Positions 1 to 7,001 of a stretch of 64,000 nucleotides of DNA are shown piece by piece. This DNA comes from Streptomyces sp. MP131-18 (lineage in GTDB: Bacteria > Actinomycetota > Actinomycetes > Streptomycetales > Streptomycetaceae). The first letter of the stretch is position 1, and each line of letters begins with the position of its first letter. The notes below the pieces were generated by a model. The model was not told where the DNA came from, made no database searches, and saw nothing but the letters and a program-made list of their open reading frames with translations. The position numbers were made by a program, and so were the translations under genes. The stretch lies in NCBI RefSeq assembly GCF_001984575.1, contig NZ_LZNS01000001.1, positions 7,739,061 to 7,803,060 of the forward strand, given 5' to 3'.

Positions 1-657
1 CGAGGCGCGCGCCGCCTCCACGAACTCGCGCCGCGCCAGCGACATCGTCTGGCCGCGCACGATGCGGGCCAGATAGGGCCAGCCGAAGAGGGAGATGACG
101 ACGACGAGCAGCACCGCGCGGTTGCCCGCGGGCAGCGCCGACAGAATCGCGATCATGAAGATGAGCGCCGGGAAGGCCATGAGGAAATCCATGACCCGCG
201 AGATCACCCAGTCCACCTTGCCGCCGAAGAAGCCGGCCAGCAGGCCGAACACGACGCCGAGCAGCGTGGTCAGGGCCGTGGCGGCCAGGGCGATGAGCAT
301 GGACACCCGCGCGCCGTACACGATGCGCGCGAAGATGTCCCGGCCGCTGCCGGGCTCGACGCCGAACCAGTGCTCCCCGCCCGCGCCGCCCCAGCCGCCG
401 AACGGCACGCCCCCGAGGTCGGGGTTCACCGCCGTCTGGTCGAACTCGTAGGGGCCCCACCCGCTCATCCGGACGATGAGCGGGGCGAAGACGGCCATGG
501 CGACGACGAGCAGGATGTAGGCCGCGCTGAGCACGGCACCGGGGTCGCGGCCGAGCGCGCGCAGGACGCCCCGCCGGGGCGGCGGCGGCGCGCCGCCGGC
601 CCCGGAAGGCGGCGCGCTCTCCTGCGCTGCCGCGGGCTGAGTCGGAAGGGCGGCCAT
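1..657 (-). CDS. ABC transporter permease, DppC/OppC type (3' end outside window)
   Basis: Inner-membrane permease of a peptide/nickel-type ABC importer (BPD_transp_1 with an N-terminal OppC-like extension). I translated 219 residues from the ATG at 655-657; the C-terminus lies beyond base 1. A proline/alanine-rich cytoplasmic start is followed by a first membrane helix at about residues 43-60. An external loop comes next, then at least three more helices, and the beginning of the EAA loop (EFVEAARAS) falls at the window edge. The gene starts 3 bp after the stop of the binding-protein gene, so the two are co-transcribed. The GH127 gene upstream suggests that the cargo is an arabinose-containing oligosaccharide or glycopeptide; that is inference. 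Confidence 0.9.
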   Translation of the reverse strand, partial: MAALPTQPAAAQESAPPSGAGGAPPPPRRGVLRALGRDPGAVLSAAYILLVVAMAVFAPLIVRMSGWGPYEFDQTAVNPDLGGVPFGGWGGAGGEHWFGVEPGSGRDIFARIVYGARVSMLIALAATALTTLLGVVFGLLAGFFGGKVDWVISRVMDFLMAFPALIFMIAILSALPAGNRAVLLVVVISLFGWPYLARIVRGQTMSLARREFVEAARAS

Positions 658-660
658 CGG

Positions 661-2382
661 TCAGCCCCGCTCGGGGTCCCGCAGACCGACGAGCACCAGA
701 TCGATGCCGCCGGAGGCGGCGCCGGGGGATGAGTACAGGCCCGTCACGTTTTCGCCCGGCAGCGTGATGGTCGATTCGAACGCCAGCGGAACGACGGGGG
801 CCAGTTCCATGATCTCCTCGTCCAGCAGGCCCCACTGCTCATTGGCCGCCTCCAGGTCCGTCATCGCGCGGATCTCGTCGATCCTCGCGTTGATGCCCTC
901 GTCGTTGATCTGCGCCAGGTTGGAGTTGCCCTGGTCCGTGATGTTGCGGCCGTCGAACAGCGGCGGCAGGAATGTGGAGGCCGACGAGGCCCAGTCCGGG
1001 CACCAGCCGGTGATCGCCGCGTCGTGCTGAAGCGCCGGGGTGCCGATGGTCTCGTAGTACGTCGAGGTGTCGATGACGTTCAGTTCGACGTCGATGCCGA
1101 CGCGGTCCAGCGCCTGCTGAACGGCCTCCGCCTGTGCCTGCATCTTCGGCTGCGACCTGATGTCCAGGGTCATGTCGAAGCCGTCGGGCAGCCCGGCCTC
1201 TTCCAGCAGCGCACGCGCGGCCTCCACGTCGCCTTGGTGCTCCTCGCTGGGGTAGAGGTCGTACTCGCGGTACCCGCCGACCGCCGGGGGCAGGATCGTG
1301 GTGGCGATATCGGCGAGCTGCGTGCCGCCGCTCGCGTTCTGCACCGCGGCGCGGTCGACGGCCAGGTTGACGGCTTGGCGGACCCGGACGTCGTCGAAGG
1401 GCTCCTTGGTGGTGTTCAGTCCCATGTACGTGGTGCAGACCCCGGGCAGTTCGAGTTTGCGTTCCTGCAACTGCGGGGTCTGGATGCGGGCCAGGGTCGC
1501 GGGCTGGATCGTGAGGGCGATGGCATTCGCGTCCGCCCCCTGACCGGCGAGCATCCGCTCGTCGATGGTGGCGACGTCCAGGCCGATGACGAACTCCCAG
1601 GCATCCGGGTACGCCTCGCGCACGTCGTCCGTCTCCGGGTCCCACTCGTCGTTGCGGACCAGCTTGATGGAGCTGCCGGGCGAGTAGGAGTCCAGCGTGT
1701 AAGGCCCGGAGGCGATGATGTCGTTGATGAACGCGTCACCGGCGCCCGAACCCTCGGGGAACGGGACGAAGGAGTTCTGCGAGACCACGGAACCGAACTC
1801 GGGGAACGGTTCCTTGAGATGAAAGACGATGGTCCGCGCGTCCGGCGTCTCGATGGTGTCCAGCGGGCCGGACCGGTAGGGGCCCTCGTAGCCCTCGGGG
1901 GCGTCGATGACCTGGCGGGCGTAGGGCGACCCGATGCCGATCTCGGGGTCCCAGGACCTGGACACGCCGAACTTGACGTCCGCGGACGTGATCGGCGTCC
2001 CGTCCTCGAAGCGCACCCCTTCCTTCAGGGTGAACGTCCAGCTCAGACCGTCCTCGGAGGGGGTGCCGAGGTCGGTCGCCAGGTCGGGCACGATCTCGGA
2101 CGGGTCGTCGGAGTTGCCGGGGGCCGGGGTCGTCAGCGTCCGGTAGACCAGCCGGTAGAAGTTGTTGACGCCACCGTCGAATCCGCGTGCCGGGTCCAGA
2201 TAGGAGAAGTCGGCGTTCTGGAGCATGGTGACGGTGCCGCCGCGCTCGGGCGTGTCGGTGAACGCCCCGCCGCCGGCGTCGTTTCCGCCGTTGCCCGCGG
2301 CTCCGCCGCCGGAACACGCGCTCAGCGCGAGCGCGGCCGTGGCGGCGGCCACCGCGGCGCGTATGAGGACAGGTGATTTCAC
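661..2382 (-). CDS. ABC transporter substrate-binding lipoprotein, SBP_bac_5 (DppA/OppA) family
   Basis: Extracytoplasmic binding protein of the importer, 573 residues. A GTG start at 2382 is chosen because GAGGAG sits at good spacing just upstream and the protein then begins with a short signal peptide ending in a lipobox (LSAC, Cys23). The mature protein starts with a Gly/Ala/Asn linker. It has the family hallmarks: a PDLATDLGTPSEDGLSWTF segment, KEGVRFEDGTPITSADVKF, and a C-terminal PVVPLAFES region. SBP_bac_5 members usually bind peptides, but some actinobacterial members bind oligosaccharides. It lies 38 bp downstream of the GH127 gene and immediately upstream of the permease. The ligand cannot be read from sequence. 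Confidence 0.93.
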   Translation of the reverse strand: MKSPVLIRAAVAAATAALALSACSGGGAAGNGGNDAGGGAFTDTPERGGTVTMLQNADFSYLDPARGFDGGVNNFYRLVYRTLTTPAPGNSDDPSEIVPDLATDLGTPSEDGLSWTFTLKEGVRFEDGTPITSADVKFGVSRSWDPEIGIGSPYARQVIDAPEGYEGPYRSGPLDTIETPDARTIVFHLKEPFPEFGSVVSQNSFVPFPEGSGAGDAFINDIIASGPYTLDSYSPGSSIKLVRNDEWDPETDDVREAYPDAWEFVIGLDVATIDERMLAGQGADANAIALTIQPATLARIQTPQLQERKLELPGVCTTYMGLNTTKEPFDDVRVRQAVNLAVDRAAVQNASGGTQLADIATTILPPAVGGYREYDLYPSEEHQGDVEAARALLEEAGLPDGFDMTLDIRSQPKMQAQAEAVQQALDRVGIDVELNVIDTSTYYETIGTPALQHDAAITGWCPDWASSASTFLPPLFDGRNITDQGNSNLAQINDEGINARIDEIRAMTDLEAANEQWGLLDEEIMELAPVVPLAFESTITLPGENVTGLYSSPGAASGGIDLVLVGLRDPERG

Positions 2383-2420
2383 GGGACTCCTCGAAAGGTG
2401 GGTGGGCGGGGAGGGGAACT

Positions 2421-4367
2421 TCAGAAGCGGCGGAGCCACACACGCATGGCTCCGGCCCGCCTGTTGCCCCACAGGAAGTACGGGATCAGGCGCACGCCGG
2501 CGCGGCCGGGCGCCGCCCCGGCGGCAGCTTCGGCCTCGGCGCCGGTGAACTCGGGGTACAGCTCGTCCCCGGCGGGCGGGGCCACCGCCAGCTCCGTGTC
2601 GAGGGCGCGGACCGGCATGCCCCACGTCTCCCGGTCGGCGGTCACGCGCACCGCCTCCAGCCCGGCGGCGTCGAGCACGAGGTCGTCGACCTCGGCCGCC
2701 GTGTCCTGCTGCTCCACGCAGTACACGAGCGGTCCGCGCAGCAGCGCGAGAGCGCCGCGCGCCGCGTCGAGACGGGGGTGGGAACGCACCGCGCGGACCC
2801 GCAGCGGCAGGTCGAGCACCACGCGGTCCCCCGGTGACCAGACGCGTGTCAGCCGCAGCCACCCGGGCTCCGCGGGCACGGTCCGGCCGTCCACCTGCGC
2901 CTGCGCGCCGTCGGCCCAGCGGGGCACGCGCAGCGCCAGCGTCACCGGCCGGCCGGGAGCGGCGTCGACCTCGACGGTCACCCGCCCGTCCCACGGGTAT
3001 TCGGTGCGCACGGTGACGCCGAGCGTCCCGGAGCGCACGCGGGCGTCCGCGTACAGCGCGAGGGTGAGCGTGTCCTCGGCGGCGACGGCGACGTGGTCCT
3101 GCAACTGGGAGACCCAGCGCACGATGTTGGGCGGGCAGCAGGGGCAGCCGAACCAGCCGCGCCGCAGCAGCTCGCCGCCCGTCTCCGCGCCGCTGCGCTG
3201 GTCGTGGTCGGGCCGGCGCTGCAAGGGGTTGTCGTAGAAGAAGGCCCGTCCGTCGAGGGAGGTGCCGACCGCGAAGGCGTTGAACTGCACCTGCTCGACG
3301 ACGTCGAGCACGTCCGCCCGCCCGGTCGCGAGGAACAGCCGCCAGCCCCACTGCATCGTGCCGATCGCCGCGCAGGTCTCCGCGTAGGCGCGTTCCGCGG
3401 GCAGCTCGTACCGGTCGCCGATGGCCTCGTCGGAGTGGCGGCTGCCGAGGCCGCCGGTGAGGTACAGCTTCGTGGCGACCATGTCGTCCCACAGGGCCTC
3501 GACGTGCGCGAGCAGTTCGGCGTCCCCGGTCTCGACGGCCACGTCGGTGGCGCCGGCCGCCAGGTACACCATCCGCACCGCGTGCCCGGTGACCGAGTCG
3601 AGCGCGCGCAGCGGCACGTCGTCCTGGAAGTACGAGGGCGGAAGGAGCGTGGGTTGCAGCGCGCCAGAGCCGCGGCGTTCGACGAACAGCTCGGCCTGCC
3701 GCAGGTAGGTGCGGTCCCCGGTCTCGCGGTACAGCTCCACGAGCGCCATCTCCACCTCGGGGTGCCCGCAGTACCGTTGCTCGCCGCCGTCCCCGAACCG
3801 CTTCACGACGAGGTCCGCGAACCGCCGCGCCACAGCCAGCAGCCGGTCGTCCCCGAGCTGGCGCGCGGCGGCCACCGCGGCCTGGACGAGATGGCCGAGG
3901 TTGTACAGCTCGTGCCCCCACTCCAGGTCCTCCCAGGGGGACTTGACGGCATCCGCGCCCTGGAAACGGGTCGACAGGTAGCCGTCGGGGGCCTGGGCGC
4001 GCTCGATCAGCTCGACGCTCCGCGTCCAGAACCCCTCCGTCGCGGCGTCGGCCCGGCCGCGGGCGAGTTCGTAGACCAGGCCCTCCAGGGTCTTGTAGAC
4101 GTCGGTGTCGAGGAACGGGTAGCGCCCCCGGTAGGGCGTCGTCGCGCCGTCGGCCACCCGCCGGAAGTTGTCCAGGTTGCCGGCCCGTTCCATCTCCCGC
4201 ACCGCGTGGGGGAGCGTCGCGGCCTGGTTGCGTTCCTGCCACCGCGCCAGGAGCCCGTCGCGCAGTTCGACATCCCGCGCACCCAGCGGACGCCCGACGC
4301 CGGTGGCCGCATGGACCGCGGGAGCGCCGGTGGGCCGGGAATCGCGGGACTGATCGGAATGGCCCAT
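2421..4367 (-). CDS. GH127 family glycoside hydrolase (beta-L-arabinofuranosidase-like)
   Basis: Cytoplasmic enzyme of 648 residues (no signal peptide), close to the length of HypBA1 of Bifidobacterium longum, the GH127 founder. The start at 4367 follows GCGAGG at proper spacing; an upstream in-frame ATG at 4412 lacks a ribosome site. The (alpha/alpha)6 barrel region carries ETCAAIGTMQWGWRLF and GWFGCPCCPPN. These contain the Glu/Cys and the Cys pair that in HypBA1 bind zinc and supply the nucleophilic cysteine; here the cysteines are Cys408, Cys410 and Cys411. HypBA1 releases L-arabinose from beta-1,2-arabinofuranosyl chains on hydroxyproline-rich plant proteins. The gene heads the transporter operon, so the enzyme probably acts on imported material. 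Family assignment is firm; the exact linkage is inferred. Confidence 0.9.
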   Translation of the reverse strand: MGHSDQSRDSRPTGAPAVHAATGVGRPLGARDVELRDGLLARWQERNQAATLPHAVREMERAGNLDNFRRVADGATTPYRGRYPFLDTDVYKTLEGLVYELARGRADAATEGFWTRSVELIERAQAPDGYLSTRFQGADAVKSPWEDLEWGHELYNLGHLVQAAVAAARQLGDDRLLAVARRFADLVVKRFGDGGEQRYCGHPEVEMALVELYRETGDRTYLRQAELFVERRGSGALQPTLLPPSYFQDDVPLRALDSVTGHAVRMVYLAAGATDVAVETGDAELLAHVEALWDDMVATKLYLTGGLGSRHSDEAIGDRYELPAERAYAETCAAIGTMQWGWRLFLATGRADVLDVVEQVQFNAFAVGTSLDGRAFFYDNPLQRRPDHDQRSGAETGGELLRRGWFGCPCCPPNIVRWVSQLQDHVAVAAEDTLTLALYADARVRSGTLGVTVRTEYPWDGRVTVEVDAAPGRPVTLALRVPRWADGAQAQVDGRTVPAEPGWLRLTRVWSPGDRVVLDLPLRVRAVRSHPRLDAARGALALLRGPLVYCVEQQDTAAEVDDLVLDAAGLEAVRVTADRETWGMPVRALDTELAVAPPAGDELYPEFTGAEAEAAAGAAPGRAGVRLIPYFLWGNRRAGAMRVWLRRF

Positions 4368-4405
4368 GCCGGCCTCGCCGCCTCTCGCTGACTGAAATGT
4401 GGCGG

Positions 4406-4465
4406 GTGACATTGCACTGTCACAGGATCTCGGCCACATAAGGGACCGGTAACGTTCGCGTTACC
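4406..4465. promoter_or_regulatory. Two dyads upstream of the GH127-transporter operon
   Basis: GGTAACG-TTCG-CGTTACC at 4448-4465 is a perfect 7-bp inverted repeat, and GTGAC-N8-GTCAC occupies 4406-4423. Both lie within 100 bp upstream of the GH127 start. The first has the shape of a LacI-family operator. No regulator gene is adjacent in the window, so the cognate protein is unknown. Confidence 0.55.
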
Positions 4466-4528
4466 TCGATGTGGTCCGCATGCCGCCAATCAGGACGGAA
4501 CGGCGCGAAAGCGCGGCGCGGCCGGGGG

Positions 4529-4957
4529 TTACCGTGCGGCCGCGGCGTCGATCTCGGCGATCAACTCCTCGATGCGGGCCCTGATCTCGTCCCGGATCGG
4601 CCGGACGGCCGCCACGTCCCGGCCGGCGGGGTCCGCCAGTTGCCAGTCGAGGTACTTCTTGCCGGGGAAGAAGGGGCAGGCGTCGCCGCAGCCCATGGTG
4701 ATGACGTAGTCGGACGCCCTGACGGCCTCGGGGTCAAGGGCCTTGGGCTGCTCGGCGGAGATGTCGACGCCGGCCTCCCGCATCGCCTCCACGGCCGCCG
4801 GGTTGACCTGCCCGGCCGGGAGGGAGCCGGCGGAGCGTACCTCGACGCGGTCGCCGGCGAGGTGGGTGAGGAAGCCGGCGGCCATCTGGGAGCGGCCGGC
4901 GTTGTGCACGCAGACGAACAGGACCGAGGCGATGGGGCCGGTCGGAGCGGGGGGCAT
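4529..4957 (-). CDS. arsC: Arsenate reductase ArsC, LMW-phosphatase fold
   Basis: Reduces arsenate to arsenite in the cytosol for export. The 142-residue protein has the low-molecular-weight tyrosine-phosphatase loop CVHNAGRSQ near residue 16 (CX5R) and the segment MGCGDACPFFPGKKYLDW followed by DPAG, typical of thiol- or mycothiol-dependent actinobacterial arsenate reductases. ATG at 4957 is preceded by an AGGGATC ribosome site. It is divergent from the arsR/ACR3 pair, with only 80 bp between the two starts, so both are probably under the same ArsR. A general phosphotyrosine phosphatase is excluded by the MGCGDACPFFPGKK segment and the ars context. Confidence 0.93.
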   Translation of the reverse strand: MPPAPTGPIASVLFVCVHNAGRSQMAAGFLTHLAGDRVEVRSAGSLPAGQVNPAAVEAMREAGVDISAEQPKALDPEAVRASDYVITMGCGDACPFFPGKKYLDWQLADPAGRDVAAVRPIRDEIRARIEELIAEIDAAAAR

Positions 4958-5030
4958 GGCGGTGATCCCTTCGCGGGGCTGACGGTGACATCAGTCCGGG
5001 CTGGTGTCGGTATCGGGTGGTGTGAAAGTA

Positions 5031-5060
5031 TCAGCTCATGCTGACTTCAGTCGATACTGA
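5031..5060. promoter_or_regulatory. Candidate ArsR operators at the arsR/arsC divergent start
   Basis: Two adjacent inverted repeats are visible: TCAGC-tcat-GCTGA at 5031-5044, which overlaps the arsR ATG at 5038, and TCAGT-cgat-ACTGA at 5047-5060 inside the first codons. Spacing and position fit an autoregulatory SmtB/ArsR site covering the start region. Binding is inferred. Confidence 0.5.
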
Positions 5061-5352
5061 TGTGATCCGGGTGCTGGCCGACCCGCTCCGCATGCGGATC
5101 GTGACCCTGCTCGCGCACGAAACCCTGTGCACCACGCATCTGGTGGCGGAGACCGGAGCGAAGCAGACCAACCTCTCCAATCACCTGCGGGTGCTGCGCG
5201 AGGCCGGCATCGTGGACACCGAGCCGTGCGGGCGGTTCACGTACTACCGCCTCAGGCCCGAGGTCGTCGCGGCGCTGGCCGGACAGTTCACGGAGCTGGC
5301 CGCCGAGGCGCGGGCCACCGCCGAGGCGGGCCGGAAGCGGGCCTGCCCGTGA
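5038..5352 (+). CDS. arsR: ArsR/SmtB-family repressor of the ars operon
   Basis: Winged-helix repressor of 104 residues. The core is LADPLRMRIVTLLAHETLC, then a recognition helix region KQTNLSNHLRVLREAGIV and a wing GRFTYYRL. Cysteines at Cys31 (ETLC), near residue 63 (EPCG) and at the C-terminus (RACP) are candidates for arsenite sensing, but the classical CVCD pair of E. coli ArsR is absent. The ribosome site is weak (GAAAG), so translation may be near-leaderless; an in-frame GTG at 5062 is an alternative start. It overlaps the efflux gene by GTGA, which implies translational coupling. Confidence 0.88.
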   Translation: MLTSVDTDVIRVLADPLRMRIVTLLAHETLCTTHLVAETGAKQTNLSNHLRVLREAGIVDTEPCGRFTYYRLRPEVVAALAGQFTELAAEARATAEAGRKRACP

Positions 5353-6467
5353 CCACCGCGAGGAAGCCGGCGCCGCCCGGCCCGCCCGGCACGCCCGCGG
5401 ACGCCGCCGCGATCACGGCGAAGCTCTCCGCGCCGGACCGCTTCCTGCCGGTGTGGATTCTCGCGGCCATGGCGGTCGGCCTGCTGCTGGGCCGGGCTGT
5501 GGACGGGCTGGACGAAGCCCTCGCCGATCTGGAGGTCGGCGGGATCTCCCTGCCCATCGCACTCGGCCTGCTGGTGATGATGTACCCGGTGCTGGCCAAG
5601 GTCCGCTACGACGCCACCAGCCTGCGTACCGTCACCGGCGACCGCCGTCTGATGGCGTCGAGTCTCGTGCTCAACTGGCTGCTCGGGCCGGCCGTGATGT
5701 TCGCCCTCGCCTGGACCTTCCTGCCCGACCTGCCCGAGTACCGCACCGGGCTGATCGTCGTCGGCCTGGCACGCTGCATCGCCATGGTCGTCATCTGGAA
5801 CGACCTGGCCTGCGGCGACCGCGAGGCCGCCGCCGTCCTGGTGGCGCTCAACTCCATCTTCCAGGTCCTGCTCTTCGGCGTGCTCGGCTGGTTCTACCTC
5901 GACCTCCTGCCCGGTTGGCTCGGCCTCGGGGCGGGCGAGCGCCTGGACGTCTCGGGGTGGGAGATCGCGCTGAACGTCGCGGTGTTCCTCGGTGTTCCGC
6001 TGCTCGCGGGCTTCGCCACGCGCCGGATCGGCGAGCGGCGCATGGGCCGGGAGCGTTACGAGGCGCGGCTGCTGCCCCGGATCGGCCCGTGGGCGCTGTA
6101 CGGGCTGCTGTTCACCATCGTGCTGCTGTTCGCGCTCCAGGGCGACACCATCACCTCCCGGCCCTGGGACGTCGCGCGGATCGCGCTGCCGCTGCTGGTC
6201 TACTTCACCGTCGTGTGGTTCGGCTCCTACGCCCTGGGGCGCGCGATCGGCCTGCCCTACGACCGCACCGCGACGCTCGCCTTCACTGCGGCGGGGAACA
6301 ATTTCGAGTTGGCCATCGCCGTGGCGATCGGCACCTTCGGTGTCACCTCGGGCCAGGCCCTCGCCGGGGTCGTCGGCCCGCTCATCGAGGTGCCGGTGCT
6401 CGTGGCACTGGTCTACGTCTCCCTGGCGCTCCGGCGCCGCGCCCCCGCCGGAGCCAAGGAGGGCTGA
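5349..6467 (+). CDS. arsB: ACR3-family arsenite efflux transporter
   Basis: Membrane carrier that exports arsenite, 372 residues with about ten hydrophobic helices after a proline-rich N-terminus. The start is a GTG overlapping the arsR stop. Recognisable ACR3 motifs are YPVLAKVRYD, RCIAMVVIWNDLACGD with the conserved cysteine, and FTAAGNNFELAIAVAIG with the conserved glutamate. It follows arsR directly and ends 15 bp before the convergent second arsR gene. Many streptomycete ars clusters label this gene arsB although it belongs to the ACR3 superfamily (acr3). Confidence 0.94.
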   Translation: MTTARKPAPPGPPGTPADAAAITAKLSAPDRFLPVWILAAMAVGLLLGRAVDGLDEALADLEVGGISLPIALGLLVMMYPVLAKVRYDATSLRTVTGDRRLMASSLVLNWLLGPAVMFALAWTFLPDLPEYRTGLIVVGLARCIAMVVIWNDLACGDREAAAVLVALNSIFQVLLFGVLGWFYLDLLPGWLGLGAGERLDVSGWEIALNVAVFLGVPLLAGFATRRIGERRMGRERYEARLLPRIGPWALYGLLFTIVLLFALQGDTITSRPWDVARIALPLLVYFTVVWFGSYALGRAIGLPYDRTATLAFTAAGNNFELAIAVAIGTFGVTSGQALAGVVGPLIEVPVLVALVYVSLALRRRAPAGAKEG

Positions 6468-6482
6468 CGCGACCGACGCGGG

Positions 6483-6845
6483 TCAGGCGGGGGCTGGAGC
6501 CCGCAGGAGCCGGCCCATCGCGGCCAGGACGGACGGCTCGACGCGGTAGAAGACCCAGGTGCCGCGCCGCTCGGACGTGAGGAGGCCGGCCTCTCTGAGC
6601 TTCTTCAGGTGATGCGACACGGTCGGCTGCGAAACGCCGACGTCGGAGATGTCGCACACGCAGGCTTCCCCGCCCTCGTGCGAGGCCACCGCGGTGAACA
6701 GCCGCAGGCGGACCGGGTCGCCGAGCGCCTTGAACATCCGCGCGGAGCGCTCGGCCTCCTCGGCGGTGAAAGGCCGTTCGGTCAGGGGCGGGCAGCACGG
6801 CTCGGCGTCCGGCTCCCGCACCTGCGGAACTCTGCTGTTCGGCAT
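6483..6845 (-). CDS. arsR: Second ArsR-family regulator with a CVCD arsenic-binding motif
   Basis: Winged-helix repressor of 120 residues starting at the ATG at 6845, preceded by AGG. A GTG 18 bp upstream would put the operator inside the gene and is less likely. The N-terminus carries Cys17-Cys18 (EPCCPP). The DNA-binding part reads GDPVRLRLF...ACVCDISDVGVSQPTVSHHLKKLREAGLL; Cys62 and Cys64 match the ELCVCDL arsenite site of E. coli-type ArsR. It is divergent from the ArsO-like gene, and the shared 150-bp spacer holds three operator-like repeats. It is the likely arsenite sensor for that gene and for itself. Confidence 0.9.
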   Translation of the reverse strand: MPNSRVPQVREPDAEPCCPPLTERPFTAEEAERSARMFKALGDPVRLRLFTAVASHEGGEACVCDISDVGVSQPTVSHHLKKLREAGLLTSERRGTWVFYRVEPSVLAAMGRLLRAPAPA

Positions 6846-6849
6846 ACGC

Positions 6850-6982
6850 CTATGTTGACACACGTCGAAGCAGCGCCCACAGGCTTCCTGGGCGCGCCCC
6901 TTGGTTCGATAACTGTCTATGTTGACGGCGGTCTAAGCAGATGGGATGCTGGCCGCGCAGTCATTGATATTCATCGAAGCAG
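6850..6982. promoter_or_regulatory. Three 19-bp direct repeats, probable ArsR operators
   Basis: Copies lie at 6855-6873 (TTGACACACGTCGAAGCAG), 6922-6940 (TTGACGGCGGTCTAAGCAG) and 6964-6982 (TTGATATTCATCGAAGCAG). The first two are also each preceded by CTATG. Each contains a TTGA...TCGAA/TCTAA dyad like known ArsR sites. Copy 1 is 10 bp upstream of the CVCD-type arsR, and copy 3 ends 19 bp before the ArsO-like ATG. This spacer drives both genes. Confidence 0.75.
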
Positions 6983-7001
6983 TGAGAACGGAGCGCAGCT
7001 C

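Noticed and set aside
1699..1702. Possible TTA codon in the solute-binding protein.
   Set aside because: The TAA on the plus strand is not in the codon frame counted from 2382.
661..4242. A long open frame on the minus strand running through both the GH127 and binding-protein genes.
   Set aside because: Its upper part is an out-of-frame shadow of GH127 (Arg/Pro/Gly-rich composition); only the part from 2382 down encodes the real lipoprotein.
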